Shown in pieces: positions 26,541 to 64,000 of a stretch of DNA of 64,000 nt; position 1 is the stretch's first letter, and the number at the start of each line of letters is the position of its first letter. The stretch is from Lytechinus variegatus. Taxonomy: Eukaryota; Echinodermata; Echinoidea; Temnopleuroida; Toxopneustidae. Location: contig NC_054751.1 of assembly GCF_018143015.1 (NCBI RefSeq), positions 32,812,347 to 32,876,346 of the forward strand, in the 5' to 3' direction. The notes beneath the pieces are model-generated. The model had not been told where the DNA came from, did no database searches, and saw only the letters and a program-made list of their open reading frames with translations. The position numbers and the translations under genes are program-made.

Positions 26541-29500
26541 GATACACTGTAATTCTAATGGAATACACTAGTCCAGAGCGAGTTCAACATTTGATCCCAA
26601 GTGGAGTTTATAGGAACATTAATGACAAAAGAAATCTATATTAAAATCACTCATTTAGGCCACATGTCTGTATGCTTGTGAGCAAATTGGCAAGATTTAT
26701 CCGGATCATCCTCCCCACAAAATCTCATGAATTGCGAGATTTTCTTTTGCAAGAAATTTAACCTCTGGCAAAATGCAATCTTATTGTACCATTGGAAAGA
26801 GTAAATTTCACACCTTTATGCCTGAAAAGATGCTTCAATATAATTTTCTGTTTTCTATTTATGATTGTGCAAAAAAGTAGAAATTGAAAGCCCTAATAAT
26901 GTTTACATCATCACAAGTTTGAAAGTCTACTTACTATGCCATACTTGATAATGCATTTACTTTTAATCTGGTGAAGATCAGTCTCTCACTGCCAAGGTAC
27001 AGAACAAGATTTCTTAAATTGTTTGAAGAGCAACCTATCATCTCTATATGTTATAGAGAATACTAGCATTTCATAAATTATCAAACAAGAAGGGCTTGAA
27101 TGGGGTCATAACACTTATAATTAATTTTTCAAATTGCATTCTCAAACATCCTATATGGAAATGATTAGACATGCAACCTCAAGTATGAGAAAAATAGGCT
27201 TGCCAGGCTTGGTATTGGGCATGACTCATTTGGGCTACCTTTAACTTTAATCTTGCTTATCCATGCATACAGATGGTATGTACATGTATTTTTTTAGCAC
27301 TGGACATATGGTTGTGTTTAGGCAACTTTTGTATATATTTTGCAAATTTAAATGTGGATGCAGCTGTATAGGTGCAGTTGACTTGGGACAGTTTTGTGTG
27401 TGAAATCATTTGATTTATTTCCTATAGTACAGGCATAATTATGCTTTTAGCCCTTACTGTTTTGAGGATCTATCTGACTAAACTTGTTGAAGAGGCCTCA
27501 GAACCCTCGCTGCCTGGAGCTAAGCCAGACACAAACTACATGATCTGTTGCAATCATATTTTGAAGAAATCGTAATATCATTCGATATGAACATTCCAAC
27601 AAGAGAATCTTCATGATCAGTGTTCCAAATTCTGTAACAAACACTAAAATCAAAATTCCAGTCTACTTCTAGCTTCTTGGAGGAATAAAAGCAAATTCCA
27701 AATCGTAATGACATCATCAACTGAGAACTGAAGCCGATTTAGACTTTACTCTAACCACAGGGCTTGCAAGGCAGAATTCTGATTTTAATATTTCTAGCAT
27801 TATGCTGAAGTTCAAATCAATTTACTTCTTGGAAACTTCATATTTAAATGCAAAATGTGATTTTTAAAAATTAGGTCGTAGTTGGATCATGTAGTGTACA
27901 GCGGGCTTTAGAGAGGCTAAAAAGCCTAGGCTTTCTTGATACACAAGAATGTTAATTAGTTCCATAGACATTTCACTAGTCTATATCAACGTGTGTATAT
28001 TTATGAATGGATTGTCCGATAATAAATTACCAATATTTTCTTATTAAATGTAACTTTATGCACAATGTTTTGATTTTTTTAAAATGTCAGTTCAGATATC
28101 AAGTGGATGAGAGATTAAGAGAGTGGGTAGAGAAAGGCTACCAAACTATTTTGTTTGTGTCAATTCTGAGAAGAAAAGGAACAGTTTCATTTCATTGCCC
28201 TTTCGCCCCAAAAGAGGAACTTCTTGACGAATTGCTAAATCTTTCACTCTTTCAAACTAAAATCAGCACCGTATGCAACATTTATTGACATTTGAAAATA
28301 CTCGTCAGCAAAGTCACCAAACATGCATTCATGAGCACTATTTTCGAGGAATGTAAGATCGAAAATTTTAGAAATTCCTGCTTCTCCATAGGCAAACAGA
28401 TGTGGGTTGGACTTGTATCAGGAAAAATTATGAATACGAAACAAATGCCTACATTCTATAAGTGTCAGTAATTTGTAATTGTACATTAGTTTCTGTATTC
28501 AAATATATAGAGGCTCATTCAAACAATGTGCAAGAAATCACTTCAACAAAGCCAAGGAAACCTTACTAATACATGGTGCAACTAATCTGCTGATATAAAT
28601 GTAATATGAACTTGTATGTCAGTCACCTGCTCAAAGGAAAGTCTTTTGTCAAATACTGCACTTTGCACTCAAACCTATGATTTGGTCATTTTTTTTTCGA
28701 GGGATGAATAAAAATTAAAAAACTTCAGTACTCCCCTTTTTGTAATCTCATACCCGATTGGCTTTGTACAGAGCTTTGTTACCAAGGTTTCTGCACAATG
28801 ATTGAACAAGCCTTTTATATGGGCAGTTTCATAAAATGGTCTTTGCAACATTATACTGGACATTGTTATGAGGCACCTGTATCTCCACTCCATGCCACAA
28901 GAGTGTGCTGGTTTCAAGGTATACCATGTGTTTTTTCATGGGCATATGTTAGTCCTGAAAAGGACCAGCCAAACTCAACATTCCATACCACAAAATTATC
29001 TCATATTAATAATTTGTATGAATGAAAAATTGTGGAAGACTTCTAATAAACATGCTTTACCAAAGATGGTCTAATGAAAAGATCCTTTCATGAAACTGCA
29101 CCCACACCATGAGATTTATCCTCTTGTCTTTTCACACTTAAAACTGGCTTCCTTTTTTTTGGTTGCATTTGATAACAAAGTTTTACGTATCAGCTGTAGA
29201 ATTCCACAAAATGGTAATCTAAGCACCGAGGCAATTATTCCTTCAATCATTTACTAAGCTGGGAAAGGGATATTCTCAACACAAATAACTATACAATTTG
29301 TAGTAATTACATTTATTTACCACAGCAATGGAAGTACCAAATTACAATGAAATAATGATCTTTCATTATTGATTTGTACATGTTTAATTTCATATTAAAT
29401 TTTAAGGATGGGCAACCATTATACAGCCATGTATATAGTAAATTATAAATCAAAATACTTCTGAGACATATTAACCTGTGGACTACTGAATCTTCTCATT

Positions 29501-29867
29501 GCAATAGACTTTGTACAGGGATCACCTGCTTTCTGTAGCTAACAGGTTAAGCAAAGCCTTTGCAAGAAGTGACTAAAAATTGATTAAAGTGAATACATAA
29601 TGATCTAAGATAATTATCTCATAGAAGTACATACAAAAAAGGAGCTTCTTGGACTTTGTCTGTATGAGGACCCCTGTAACACAGATTAGTGATTGATCAT
29701 ATGACTGATTTGTAAGATGGATCACATTTATCATTATGTGCAATGAAGCATACATATAACTGTACAATCAATTACTGAACATAGTGTTACAGGCCCCTGG
29801 ATATAAAATCAATAGGATTGTCCTGGATGGGATTAATCTAGTTGATCAATTAGAATTCAGTCTTTAT

Positions 29868-29873
29868 TAATAC
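29868..29873 (-). terminator. Candidate poly(A) signal of HSPA9
   Basis: The minus strand reads AATAAA in the context TATTAATAAAGAC about 725 bp after the HSPA9 stop codon. Another hexamer lies near 29313. Which is used cannot be decided from sequence. Confidence 0.35.
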
Positions 29874-30595
29874 CATACTATCACATATAAATTACTGTCT
29901 GAATTCATAATATCACTATGAATTGAAATATAAGGATCTGCTTTCTATTCATGTTTGCCAATGTATAATAATTTCCTGTCTCGATCTTGAGACAAATAAA
30001 GTTATGACACTTACAGAGTAAATATATCAGATAAGGTGAAGAAAGAGCAAAACGATACTAATCGTCCGTTGATAAGAAGCAAAGACGTGAAAGGTCAATG
30101 GGAGAAATATTCATGTAGCAGCCTTACCTTTAGAAGAGTTATACTCATACCATCAAATTCATATAATCAATAAAGTACTTGCTGACAACATAAATGTAAT
30201 TTTAATTTTCTTCAGAAGCAGCATGTTGTCAGTGATAAAGACGATCCATAAGAAATGCTCATTTCAAACTGTACACAAAGGTGTTGTCTTGTACTTTTTT
30301 CTAATACTGGTCCATATGACACGATCTTCATTTCAAGTCAATTTCAATTGATAAGCACTGCACTGTGTATGTAAATCATTTACAGATTTGTAGGCAATCT
30401 AAGTCATACTTAATTGTAAACAAATATCAAGATTCAGACACATTCTTCTCTCAGAATATCATCTCAATTACAAGGGCAATGTCTTCTTAAAAAAAATTCA
30501 ATACATTTACTTGAGTGGGTATACAATACACAAAGACGAGTAGACGCACCTATTATTATTTATATATCTTAGAATCTGTACAAGGTTTAGTCCTT

Positions 30596-45672
<15,077 letters not shown>

Positions 45673-45884
45673 ATTTGAATTTGTGACCTTTTTCAGGTTA
45701 GAAAGGGGAGATATTTTAGCACAGAAATTATCCGTGCGGTGTCCAACCAATTCAACGCTACCGAACGTCTACACGCAATGTTAATGCACGTGTTTCGCAA
45801 TGCATTCAATTCAATGGGCATTTAACCGGAGCGTCACACATGCACACCGCATGCATGATGTAATGGAGGCCAAAAGTTACTAAC

Positions 45885-45895
45885 ACGCATGCGCA
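45885..45895. promoter_or_regulatory. NRF-1-type site upstream of HSPA9
   Basis: ACGCATGCGCA closely matches the palindromic nuclear respiratory factor 1 consensus (YGCGCAYGCGCR) and sits 213 bp upstream of the chosen HSPA9 start codon. NRF-1 commonly drives nuclear genes for mitochondrial proteins, so this fits. The transcription start is not known. Confidence 0.45.
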
Positions 45896-46093
45896 ATTGA
45901 TTTGTCTACCACCGCTGCATACAGGACCAAGGAACATTCTGGGGCCCCGCATTGAGCTCAACGCTCAACGATTGATCGCGGGACCGATTTCTGATATTGT
46001 CTTGTCTTGTCTTTCCGTTGTTGCCCACAATCAAAGTGTTCATTATTATGGCAAAGGATATGGCACATTTTACACGGGATCATATAATCTAAG

Positions 46094-46804
46094 CCCGGGG
46101 GGCCACTTACATTGACGAGTGGATACCATGCGCGACCCCCCAAAAAACACGTAAAAAGGATGTCTTTTTCACGTTACATGTTTTTTCTCGATAAGAAGAA
46201 AATGCTATATGCCTTGGAGCGGCCCGGAGCGGCTTTCTTTGTTCTTTTTCTCAACAAGGCAAAAATGCTATGCCTTGGAACGGAAATTTGAGTGTGAAAA
46301 TGGGGGTCCCCTCCGCGGCACATACCCATTATGCATTATATACTGAGTGCCCCCCCCCCCGGGGCCAAGGGTATCTATTTCACTAGGAAAGCTACGTATT
46401 TAGGGTCAATTTTCGGGGATGATAAAACAAAATTAAAATGTTTGATAAAGGATGTCCTTTTTGCCCCAACACTACGTATTTAGAGTCCGATTTGCGCGAG
46501 TTGTGGAATGTGGGGCCGGGGGCCGTACGAAACCAAATCATGGTGTGTAAAGGTAAAACCGACGACCGACGGACCCGTACGTGACATTATATCGCTGTAC
46601 TTGTTTAGGGGTTCATTTCAGGGATTACTTGCCAAGAGTATCATTTTGTTTTCAATACTTGTTAAGGGTATAGGGTTTGAGACGCCAATACTTGTTAAGG
46701 GGTGCATTTTCAGAATATGGAAATTACGTGTTTAGGGTGCTTTTCGAGACACCATGGTCGCGCATGGTATCCACTCGTCAATGGAAGTGCCCCCCCCCCC
46801 GGGG
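46094..46804. mobile_element. CCCGGG-ended MITE, copy C (carries an insert)
   Basis: 711 bp with the family ends (CCCGGGGGGCCACTT at the left, GGAAGTG then a C tract and GGGG at the right) and the exact 8-bp duplication AATCTAAG at 46086-46093 and 46805-46812. Compared with copy B, about 170-190 bp near 46190-46370 is foreign: it includes TGCCTTGGAGCGGCCCGG and TGCCTTGGAACGG, and ends in a C tract with GGGGCC. It lies upstream of HSPA9. Confidence 0.86.
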
Positions 46805-46823
46805 AATCTAAGCAATAAATCGT

Positions 46824-47437
46824 TTAAAGGTCAAGTCCACCTCAGAAAAATGTTGATATGAATCAATAGAAAAAAAATCAGACAAGCACAATGCTGAAAA
46901 TTTCATCAAAATCGGATGTAAAATAAGAAAGTTATGACATTTCAAAGTTTCGCTTATTTTTAACAAGATAGTTATATGAACGAGCCAGTTACATCCAAAT
47001 GAGAGAGTCGATGATGTCACTCACTCACTATTTCTTTTGTTTTTTTTTGTTTGAATTATACAATATTTCAATTTTTACGAATTTGATGATTAGGACCTCC
47101 TTGCCTGAAGCACAAAATGTTAAAATAATGGAATTCCACGTGTTCAGGGAGGAATGAAACTTCATTTCATATGACAATGACGAGAAAATAAAAATATTTC
47201 ATATTTCATATAATAAAATACAAAAGAAATAGTGAGTGAGTGATGTCATCAGTTCCTATTTGCATACCGATCGAGATGTGCATATAACTGTTTTGTGAAA
47301 TGAAGCGAAACTTTGAAATGTCATAATTAACTTTCTTATTTTACATCCGATTTTGATGAAATTTTCGGTGTTATGTTTGTTGGGTTTTTCTCTTTTTATT
47401 CAAATCAACTTTTTGCTGGGGTGGACTTGTCCTTTAA
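46824..47437. mobile_element. TTAA-flanked fold-back MITE, copy 1
   Basis: TTAA (46824) then AGGTCAAGTCCACC at the left, and GGTGGACTTGTCCTTTAA (ending 47437) at the right. The arms pair over more than 150 bp (for example AAAGTTATGACATTTCAAAG against CTTTGAAATGTCATAATTAA). TTAA targets are used by Kolobok and piggyBac elements; Kolobok-like is my guess. Other copies are at 55052, 56321 and 58925. Confidence 0.78.
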
Positions 47438-49099
47438 GTACCCTACGAGCGAAGGCTTGTGTTAGCAGCCCTGGGCTGTTTCCATTAATCAAGATTTGCA
47501 CCCAAATTGAATGTAAAAGTCCTGAAGGGGGGTAATATCATTAAAACGTATTATAGTCAGTTTTGAATATGTCTCTATGCACTTCAAAAAAATACCATCA
47601 TATAATGATAATAACATGCATTTAGGCCTATCAAATCTTCAAGTTAACCCAAATATTTTGGGTTCAGTAAATTAAATCTTCAAATTAATTAACTCAAATA
47701 TTTTGGGTTAATTCAAAGATTCAATAGGCCTATAGAATTTTCACTAAATATCATGTGTTAAATCTTGAGCATTTAATACTACGATCACTGCCAATATAGG
47801 AGATTTCCAATCAGGAAATAAAGGGCATAATAGGGTCTCTTGTAAGATTTTTTATGATAGGATCGATGTGGTAATGAGCCTCAAATTTAGAGGGGGCAAA
47901 ACATAATGTAGGCTTAGAGAGCAAAATTTTTATGAACAAAAAGTGAACAAAATTTTGACCCTTTTAATTTGGCAATGTATAGAGAATATTGTATTCTTTT
48001 ATATATTGCTTTGCTCTAGCGTTTTAGTCATTCATGCGGCGATTTTACTCCGATGAGTGCATGCATGTCAAAAAGCTTCAGCATGTCCAGTTTTAAGGCT
48101 ATATTACGAATATTACATTCCTCCCTTTCTTTTCCTTCACATTTTTATTTTTCTCATATTTTTAGCAGACCATGGTCCCAAACCCAACCTTATCTTTATG
48201 ACAGTGGACAGGATAAATAGTTATGAAGATTTGGCAGAGTCTGCAATGTATGGGTTGTTTGGAATATAAAGTACATGTACATGTAGGTAGATGTCAAATA
48301 TTGAATCCAACCTACTGTATATCAATTTCACCACGTTCAAGTAAATAAATATACATTCAGCAACACATAAAATTGAAGAAAAAAATGACCAAAATGTAAT
48401 ACATTTATGATATCCAATATATAATTTTGAAAGTTTATTGAGCATAAAGTAACATAATAGAGAGGAAAGATTTGATAATTTATCCTGTTAAAGACCTAAA
48501 GCAGATGATACTGTGACAAAAGAAAATAACAATCATATATGTAACTACATTGATATTTTGAAAAATAAAGTAAATAATGTTATTTAAAAGAAAATTAATT
48601 GCACATATACATTATAAAATTATTTTGTAAGAGATCTTAGAGTAATTCAAAGTTGATAGAGAAATATATTCTTTACCAAGATGCTCACTATTGGCAACTT
48701 TAATGAGCAGATATCTATACACTTCATGAACAATAGCATATAAAAACAAAACATGTTATCATTGAATTAAACAAATGCATGTTCAACAAAAATCTTTCTC
48801 TCTCTCTCAATAATCATTCCATCATACATATGCAAGCATGAAATAATTGATTGAGAGGATTATGCAAGCATATCAAACATCAAAGACATAAGAGTAATGC
48901 CATTCCAAATGTCATTACAAAATTTGACACACCTTACAACCTCTCTTCAGATGCTCAGAGCTCAAGCTAAATACTGGAAATCCACTTAACCTCCTAATTA
49001 CACTTATAGGAAATGTCAATTCAAATAGTTCTAAGGCATTTGCTCTTGCGACAATTGCTCCTACTAAAAATGCACTCAGTTTTAAGCCAAACATAAACC

Positions 49100-49237
49100 T
49101 GGGTTCCGTTGCATCAAAGTTACCATGGTAACCACCATGGTAACAATGGTAAGCAGCCAATCAAAAGCAAGGATTCCATGAAAGATACTTTTAAACAACA
49201 AATTAACATAATAGTAACTGTTATGCAACAGGGTCCA
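49100..49237. repeat. Hairpin repeat, GGTTCC/TTGCATCAAAG type
   Basis: Starts TGGGTTCCGTTGCATCAAAG and ends CTGTTATGCAACAGGGTCCA. The middle has TTACCATGGTAACC, CCATGGTAACAATGG and a loop with GCCAATCAAAAGCAAGGATT, shared in style with 8485-8646 and 16959-17125. Confidence 0.5.
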
Positions 49238-51519
49238 GCTTCAAACCTTACCTCAACATCAATCCTAATCCTAACATGATTCTGAACAAAAAAACCTAGC
49301 ACAACCCTTAATCTCATGTTCAGAGGAACTAGCGGAGTAGCAATTGTCGTAAGAGCAAAGTTCGTGTTATCCTTCAAACAATGTACTTCATCATCAGCAG
49401 CACTTAAGATGAACAAATTTCATGAATAAAGTGCACAGAGCAAGAAGGAAATATGGTTACACATGTTAGAGTATTTTGGTGATGTGAATATATTATAAAA
49501 CAGTGGAAAGCCTCTGGCAGTCTCATCTGCATTTTGCAATCCTATGTAGCTGCAGTGCCGATTTTAAAAGCAACTTTGATGAAAAAAAATTATTATATGA
49601 CACTCTGTTTGTTGACCTCATTTGAATTTTGGCACATAATGTGACCTAAAACTCATGCAAAATGATCAGTGAACCTTGATTAACCATATGTTCAATTTTC
49701 ATGGAATAAATCCATTTACTTTCAAAGATACAACATTTCAAAAACTTTACCTTGGTTAAGATTTTATTAAGAATAGACATTATGGCATCATTATGAACCT
49801 CTTTGTTCTTAACAGCTATAATTTTTAAAAATCAAAATCGTATTGAACCTCACTGAATCACTGAGTATTTACTTAAAACATAAAGAGATTTACAATCAGG
49901 ATGCATATATAATTCATATATACACAAGTTCATTCCAAATGATCAATAATATGAATTTTCAAAATTGAACAATTATTTAATTTATTATAGGAGTAAGACA
50001 TCAATTGCCAATCTAAATCCACTAGACCCCTGCCACCTGAAAGCTATTTCCTTGAATCCAAAGCATAATAATTTCTATTCACGATAATATTATTACCAGT
50101 GTATGTAATTTAAATGGAAGCATCAATTAAGAAGGAAAGAAAATCAATCTTAATTATAAAGAAAAGTAAAAAGCATGACATAGACATATTTTTTAGTATG
50201 GCATGTACCCAATGCAATGGACTGTTTCCTCTCCTTTCTTCCTTTCCAAATATCAATGGTCATCTTTTTCTACTTCCTATTTCTTATCCTCTTTCTCTGC
50301 ATCTTCCTATACAGTGTGGCAGCAAAATATTCAGAGAACCTTGGGAATGCACAATTGTGCAAAACAAATTTTTTTGAGGATTTCCGTTTCTGATTTCTGT
50401 TTCGAACAGCAAAATATGGATTTTTCGGATACAGCTGTTTGATAGTTTAGCATGTTCTTGCGCTAAATGATATACCCCAAAATTTCCCCTGGTGTTTACT
50501 GAAAGAGAGTGAATTTCCAATAACCATATTCAAATTTTAAAAATTTTAAACTCTGCGCTTATTTGCTTGGTATCATTGAGATTATAATCTGCAAAGATCG
50601 TCATTCAATAGTAGCAAATGGGAATCATAATGACTGATAACCTGATTTAGCACTTAAAACATACTCAAGTTGATTGTAAAGTCATGCATAATTTACAAAC
50701 AGCTTTATGAAACAGCCCTATGGTGACCCCCCCCCCTCCATCCCATGACATGTATACTAAAATTTCAGGCATATACAAAACATGTGATATGAACACCGCA
50801 TTTAATACCACTGGTACAAAAAGATAGCAACTCTTCATTGATTTTCTTTTCAAATTCGATTGAAAACATTTAAAACAATTGGAACATAGACAGGAAGACT
50901 GAAGAAATGAAGAAAACATAATTCATTTCAATTACATTTTTTATGACTCAATATACTGCTGCTACTACTACAATAAACAATTTAACAGTACATATTTCAA
51001 TTGAATATGTGGTTCCACGATCGGAAGGGGGTGGTGAGAGTAGGAATGTGTGTTACTGTCCTCCACAACACTCCCTTCAATTATTTTCACAATTTAAATA
51101 GCAGGAAAGATGAAAGAAGAATCAAAGAGTGTATAAAGAGATGGCCTGGGACTAGTAAAACAAATATTAGTAATAAATCAAAAATATGAAAGAATGATTC
51201 TGATTGGTTCATGATAAGGGTTTCATCTGCAACGATCATCTTGATTGGCCATTAACGATCTATTACCAACCTATGTGATACAGATCCATGGTCATATACA
51301 ATACAACATTCAAACACAACTGATCAATCAATATATTTTCCCTTTTCAACCACTTTTTTTTTTCAAGAGCTAGAATAACATCACTTTTTGTAGAATGGCA
51401 AGGTTATTGATACATTTCTGGAATAGAATATAAATGATTTACTAATCCACATATTGTTAATGAAATTCATTTTTTTTCATTCTAATTACCAAAAATGTAG
51501 TGTTGGATGCAAATTAAAC

Positions 51520-51948
51520 AAGAGTGTCACTAAGGCGAGCACATAATACGCCCGCCTGTAACGCCGAAAATGGAGTTATTGGTCAAGCAAGAAAAGTGGA
51601 AGGTGGCGACTTCACCTTTGACTTTCTGACCTCAATATCAATAGAATTGCTGGGATCTATGCTAGCATCATACACATCAAATTACATGAGCCTAGGTTAA
51701 GTTAAACTGAAGTTATCGCACAAGGACTGCAAAAGGGTAAGATGAAAACATGTCACTGTGACCTTGACCTTTGGACCTCAAAATCAATAGGCTTCCTGGG
51801 ATCCATGCTAGTATCATATACACCAAATTATATGAGCATCGGATAAGTCAAACTGAAGTTATCGCGTTTACAAGGAAAAATTAATGGACAGACAGACGGA
51901 CGGACACCGAGCATACCATAAAACGTCCCGCCTAGGACGGGCGTATAA
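51520..51948. repeat. Tandem-unit repeat with inverted ATACGCCCG ends
   Basis: Two diverged units, each containing TGACCT-type words, 'aatcaatag...tggGATC(T/C)ATGCTAG' and CAAATTA(C/T)ATGAGC, then CTGAAGTTATCGC. The block is bounded by ATACGCCCGCC (51546) and GGACGGGCGTAT (51946). It has the same design as the repeat at 15852-16903 but a different sequence. No protein is encoded. Confidence 0.6.
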
Positions 51949-53170
51949 AAATGGATCACAGACTTTACTTTGTTGAACCAACAGCTGAATAATTCTAATT
52001 CAAGAAACAGATTAATTGGCATGTAATTATGTTTGCATATTTCTAAACATACCAAACCCAGATATCTTATGAAATGAATCTTCATGTGGGTTTCTTTCAA
52101 GGCCCAAGAAACTTCATGTCATGAATCATTAGCTTCAAGCATTTCATGACATGTGCAAACATTCCATCTGCACAAAGACCAATGACTATTATTGTACAAA
52201 TTTCCTTTCTTTCTTTGATAAAAACAAGCAAACACATATTGTCTTTCTTTCAAATGAAAATACAGAGGGGAAATGGTCTGTAGTGGTAGGGCTGATTTAC
52301 TATTTACTAGAAGCAAGTTAACTACGAACAAAACTTTCTTGCTTCAGTTTAATACCTCCCGTCTTTTGGCAGCTTGGCATTTATCTTACATTTGCCACTC
52401 TCCACCCAGGTGTAGTAAATGGTGCCCGGTAGAAAGAAATTTCTCGAATAATTGAGGACCCGATCAAGTTAGCTGTCCTAAAGACAGGATAATAATGACA
52501 TCATAAAACAGGGTCTGCTGGGAGAACAGTAAATTAAAGTGGCTACCCTGGGTAAAATATGACAATATTATTATTGTTGTTATTATAATCAATGGAGATT
52601 AAATCAAAATTAAGTAGAGCACATATGAGGGTAACATTTATCTAGACTCTGACTAAAGAATGCAGATGACACTTGCATACATGTGCACTGAAGCAGCAAC
52701 TAATCTTGATATTGATCATTTGGTCCATGAAGCTTGCTACAAGAGAACATTCTCAACCGTCGTGGGTTAGCCACAAAATCAACATGGGGTCTGAAATCCT
52801 AAACTAAGCATTTCCAAGACGATGATCAATCAGAATATGACATGGGTATATGGCATCAAATCCACGACATTGCTTTTCAACTAATGAATAATCTGAGTTT
52901 GCATGTCTGCAGACTACTTTTTCATATGCAGTTCCGGTAGCTTCTCCTGGCAACTTGGCACGAATTGTGACTTCATCAAACATCAAAATAGAACTGTTTT
53001 CGCAGACTAAATACTGTTAAATTCAAGTGGTAGTTATAAGTCATTTCACTTTTATACTTTAGTCCGACAAAATCATGTTGAATTGAAATCAAGATGATCC
53101 AATTTGTCACATGATTAAATGTCCAAATGAATGAATCAAGATTGCAGAAAGGCCTTGGATTCTCATGGTG

Positions 53171-64000
<10,830 letters not shown>

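Larger units (their letters stand above)
24335..30595. other. Convergent spacer between PLPBP and HSPA9
   Basis: No coding exon is recognised. Contents are the 3' flank of PLPBP, a tRNA-derived SINE (26250-26540), and a stretch at about 24810-25190 with repeated 'aatcaggg(g)aa' phrases that resembles a dispersed repeat. The rest is AT-rich sequence. Short open frames (25575-25992, 28007-28288, 28798-29074) lack homology. The HSPA9 3'UTR enters from the right. Confidence 0.5.
47438..53170. other. Spacer and probable RAB24 3'UTR side
   Basis: No coding exon is recognised between the HSPA9 upstream region and the RAB24 stop codon. Contents are a short inverted repeat bounded by TAGGCCTAT words (47631-47733), a hairpin repeat (49100-49237), a tandem-unit repeat (51520-51948) and AT-rich DNA. 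The RAB24 3'UTR must lie at the right end; a minus-strand AATAAA near 48430 is one of several possible ends. The frame at 52804-52986 lies in the presumed 3'UTR and has no recognised homology. Confidence 0.45.

Noticed and set aside
28007-28288. Frame with acceptor-like start (AAAATGTCAG) reading QFRYQVDERLREWVEKGYQ
   Set aside because: It would belong to PLPBP, whose reading frame already ends at 24048 with a complete C-terminus. No homology recognised.

Overview
This window is animal genomic DNA, most likely from an echinoderm and probably a sea urchin. Genes are split into short exons by AT-rich introns, the coding exons match deuterostome orthologues closely, and the introns and spacers are full of small inverted-repeat transposons of kinds I associate with sea urchins. 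The species is inferred; the gene identities are read directly from the translated exons.

Four protein-coding genes are present. (1) PANK, pantothenate kinase, minus strand, 1096-9207, continues past the left edge. (2) PLPBP, the pyridoxal-phosphate homeostasis protein, plus strand, 15073-24048, complete in seven exons. (3) HSPA9 (mortalin, mitochondrial Hsp70), minus strand, 45672 down to 30596, complete in thirteen exons coding for 697 residues. (4) RAB24, minus strand, ending at 53171, with its 5' end beyond the right edge. PANK and PLPBP are head to head, PLPBP and HSPA9 are tail to tail, and HSPA9 and RAB24 point the same way. Three of the four concern cofactor supply or mitochondria (CoA, PLP, mitochondrial chaperone); RAB24 is an autophagy-linked GTPase. 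I see no sign that they form a functional cluster.

Two HSPA9 introns each hold an 84-85 nt sequence with the layout of a box C/D snoRNA on the host strand: a 6-bp terminal stem, a C box, a D box directly on the stem, and a shared internal block. Vertebrate HSPA9 also hosts two C/D snoRNAs (SNORD63 and SNORD63B). Another HSPA9 exon end, with its splice donor, has been copied into a perfect seven-copy 70-bp tandem array.

Mobile DNA is mostly non-autonomous. It includes three copies of a CCCGGG-ended family, each with an intact 8-bp target duplication; nested hAT-like elements in PLPBP intron 1 and in an HSPA9 intron; a TTAA-flanked family in four copies; several fold-back hairpins, two of them 23-24 bp inside splice donors; a palindrome-rich element in two copies; a TA-flanked mariner-like hairpin; a tRNA-derived SINE; and tandem-unit repeats carrying nuclear-receptor DR1 sequences. 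Stretches not listed contain nothing I could recognise.
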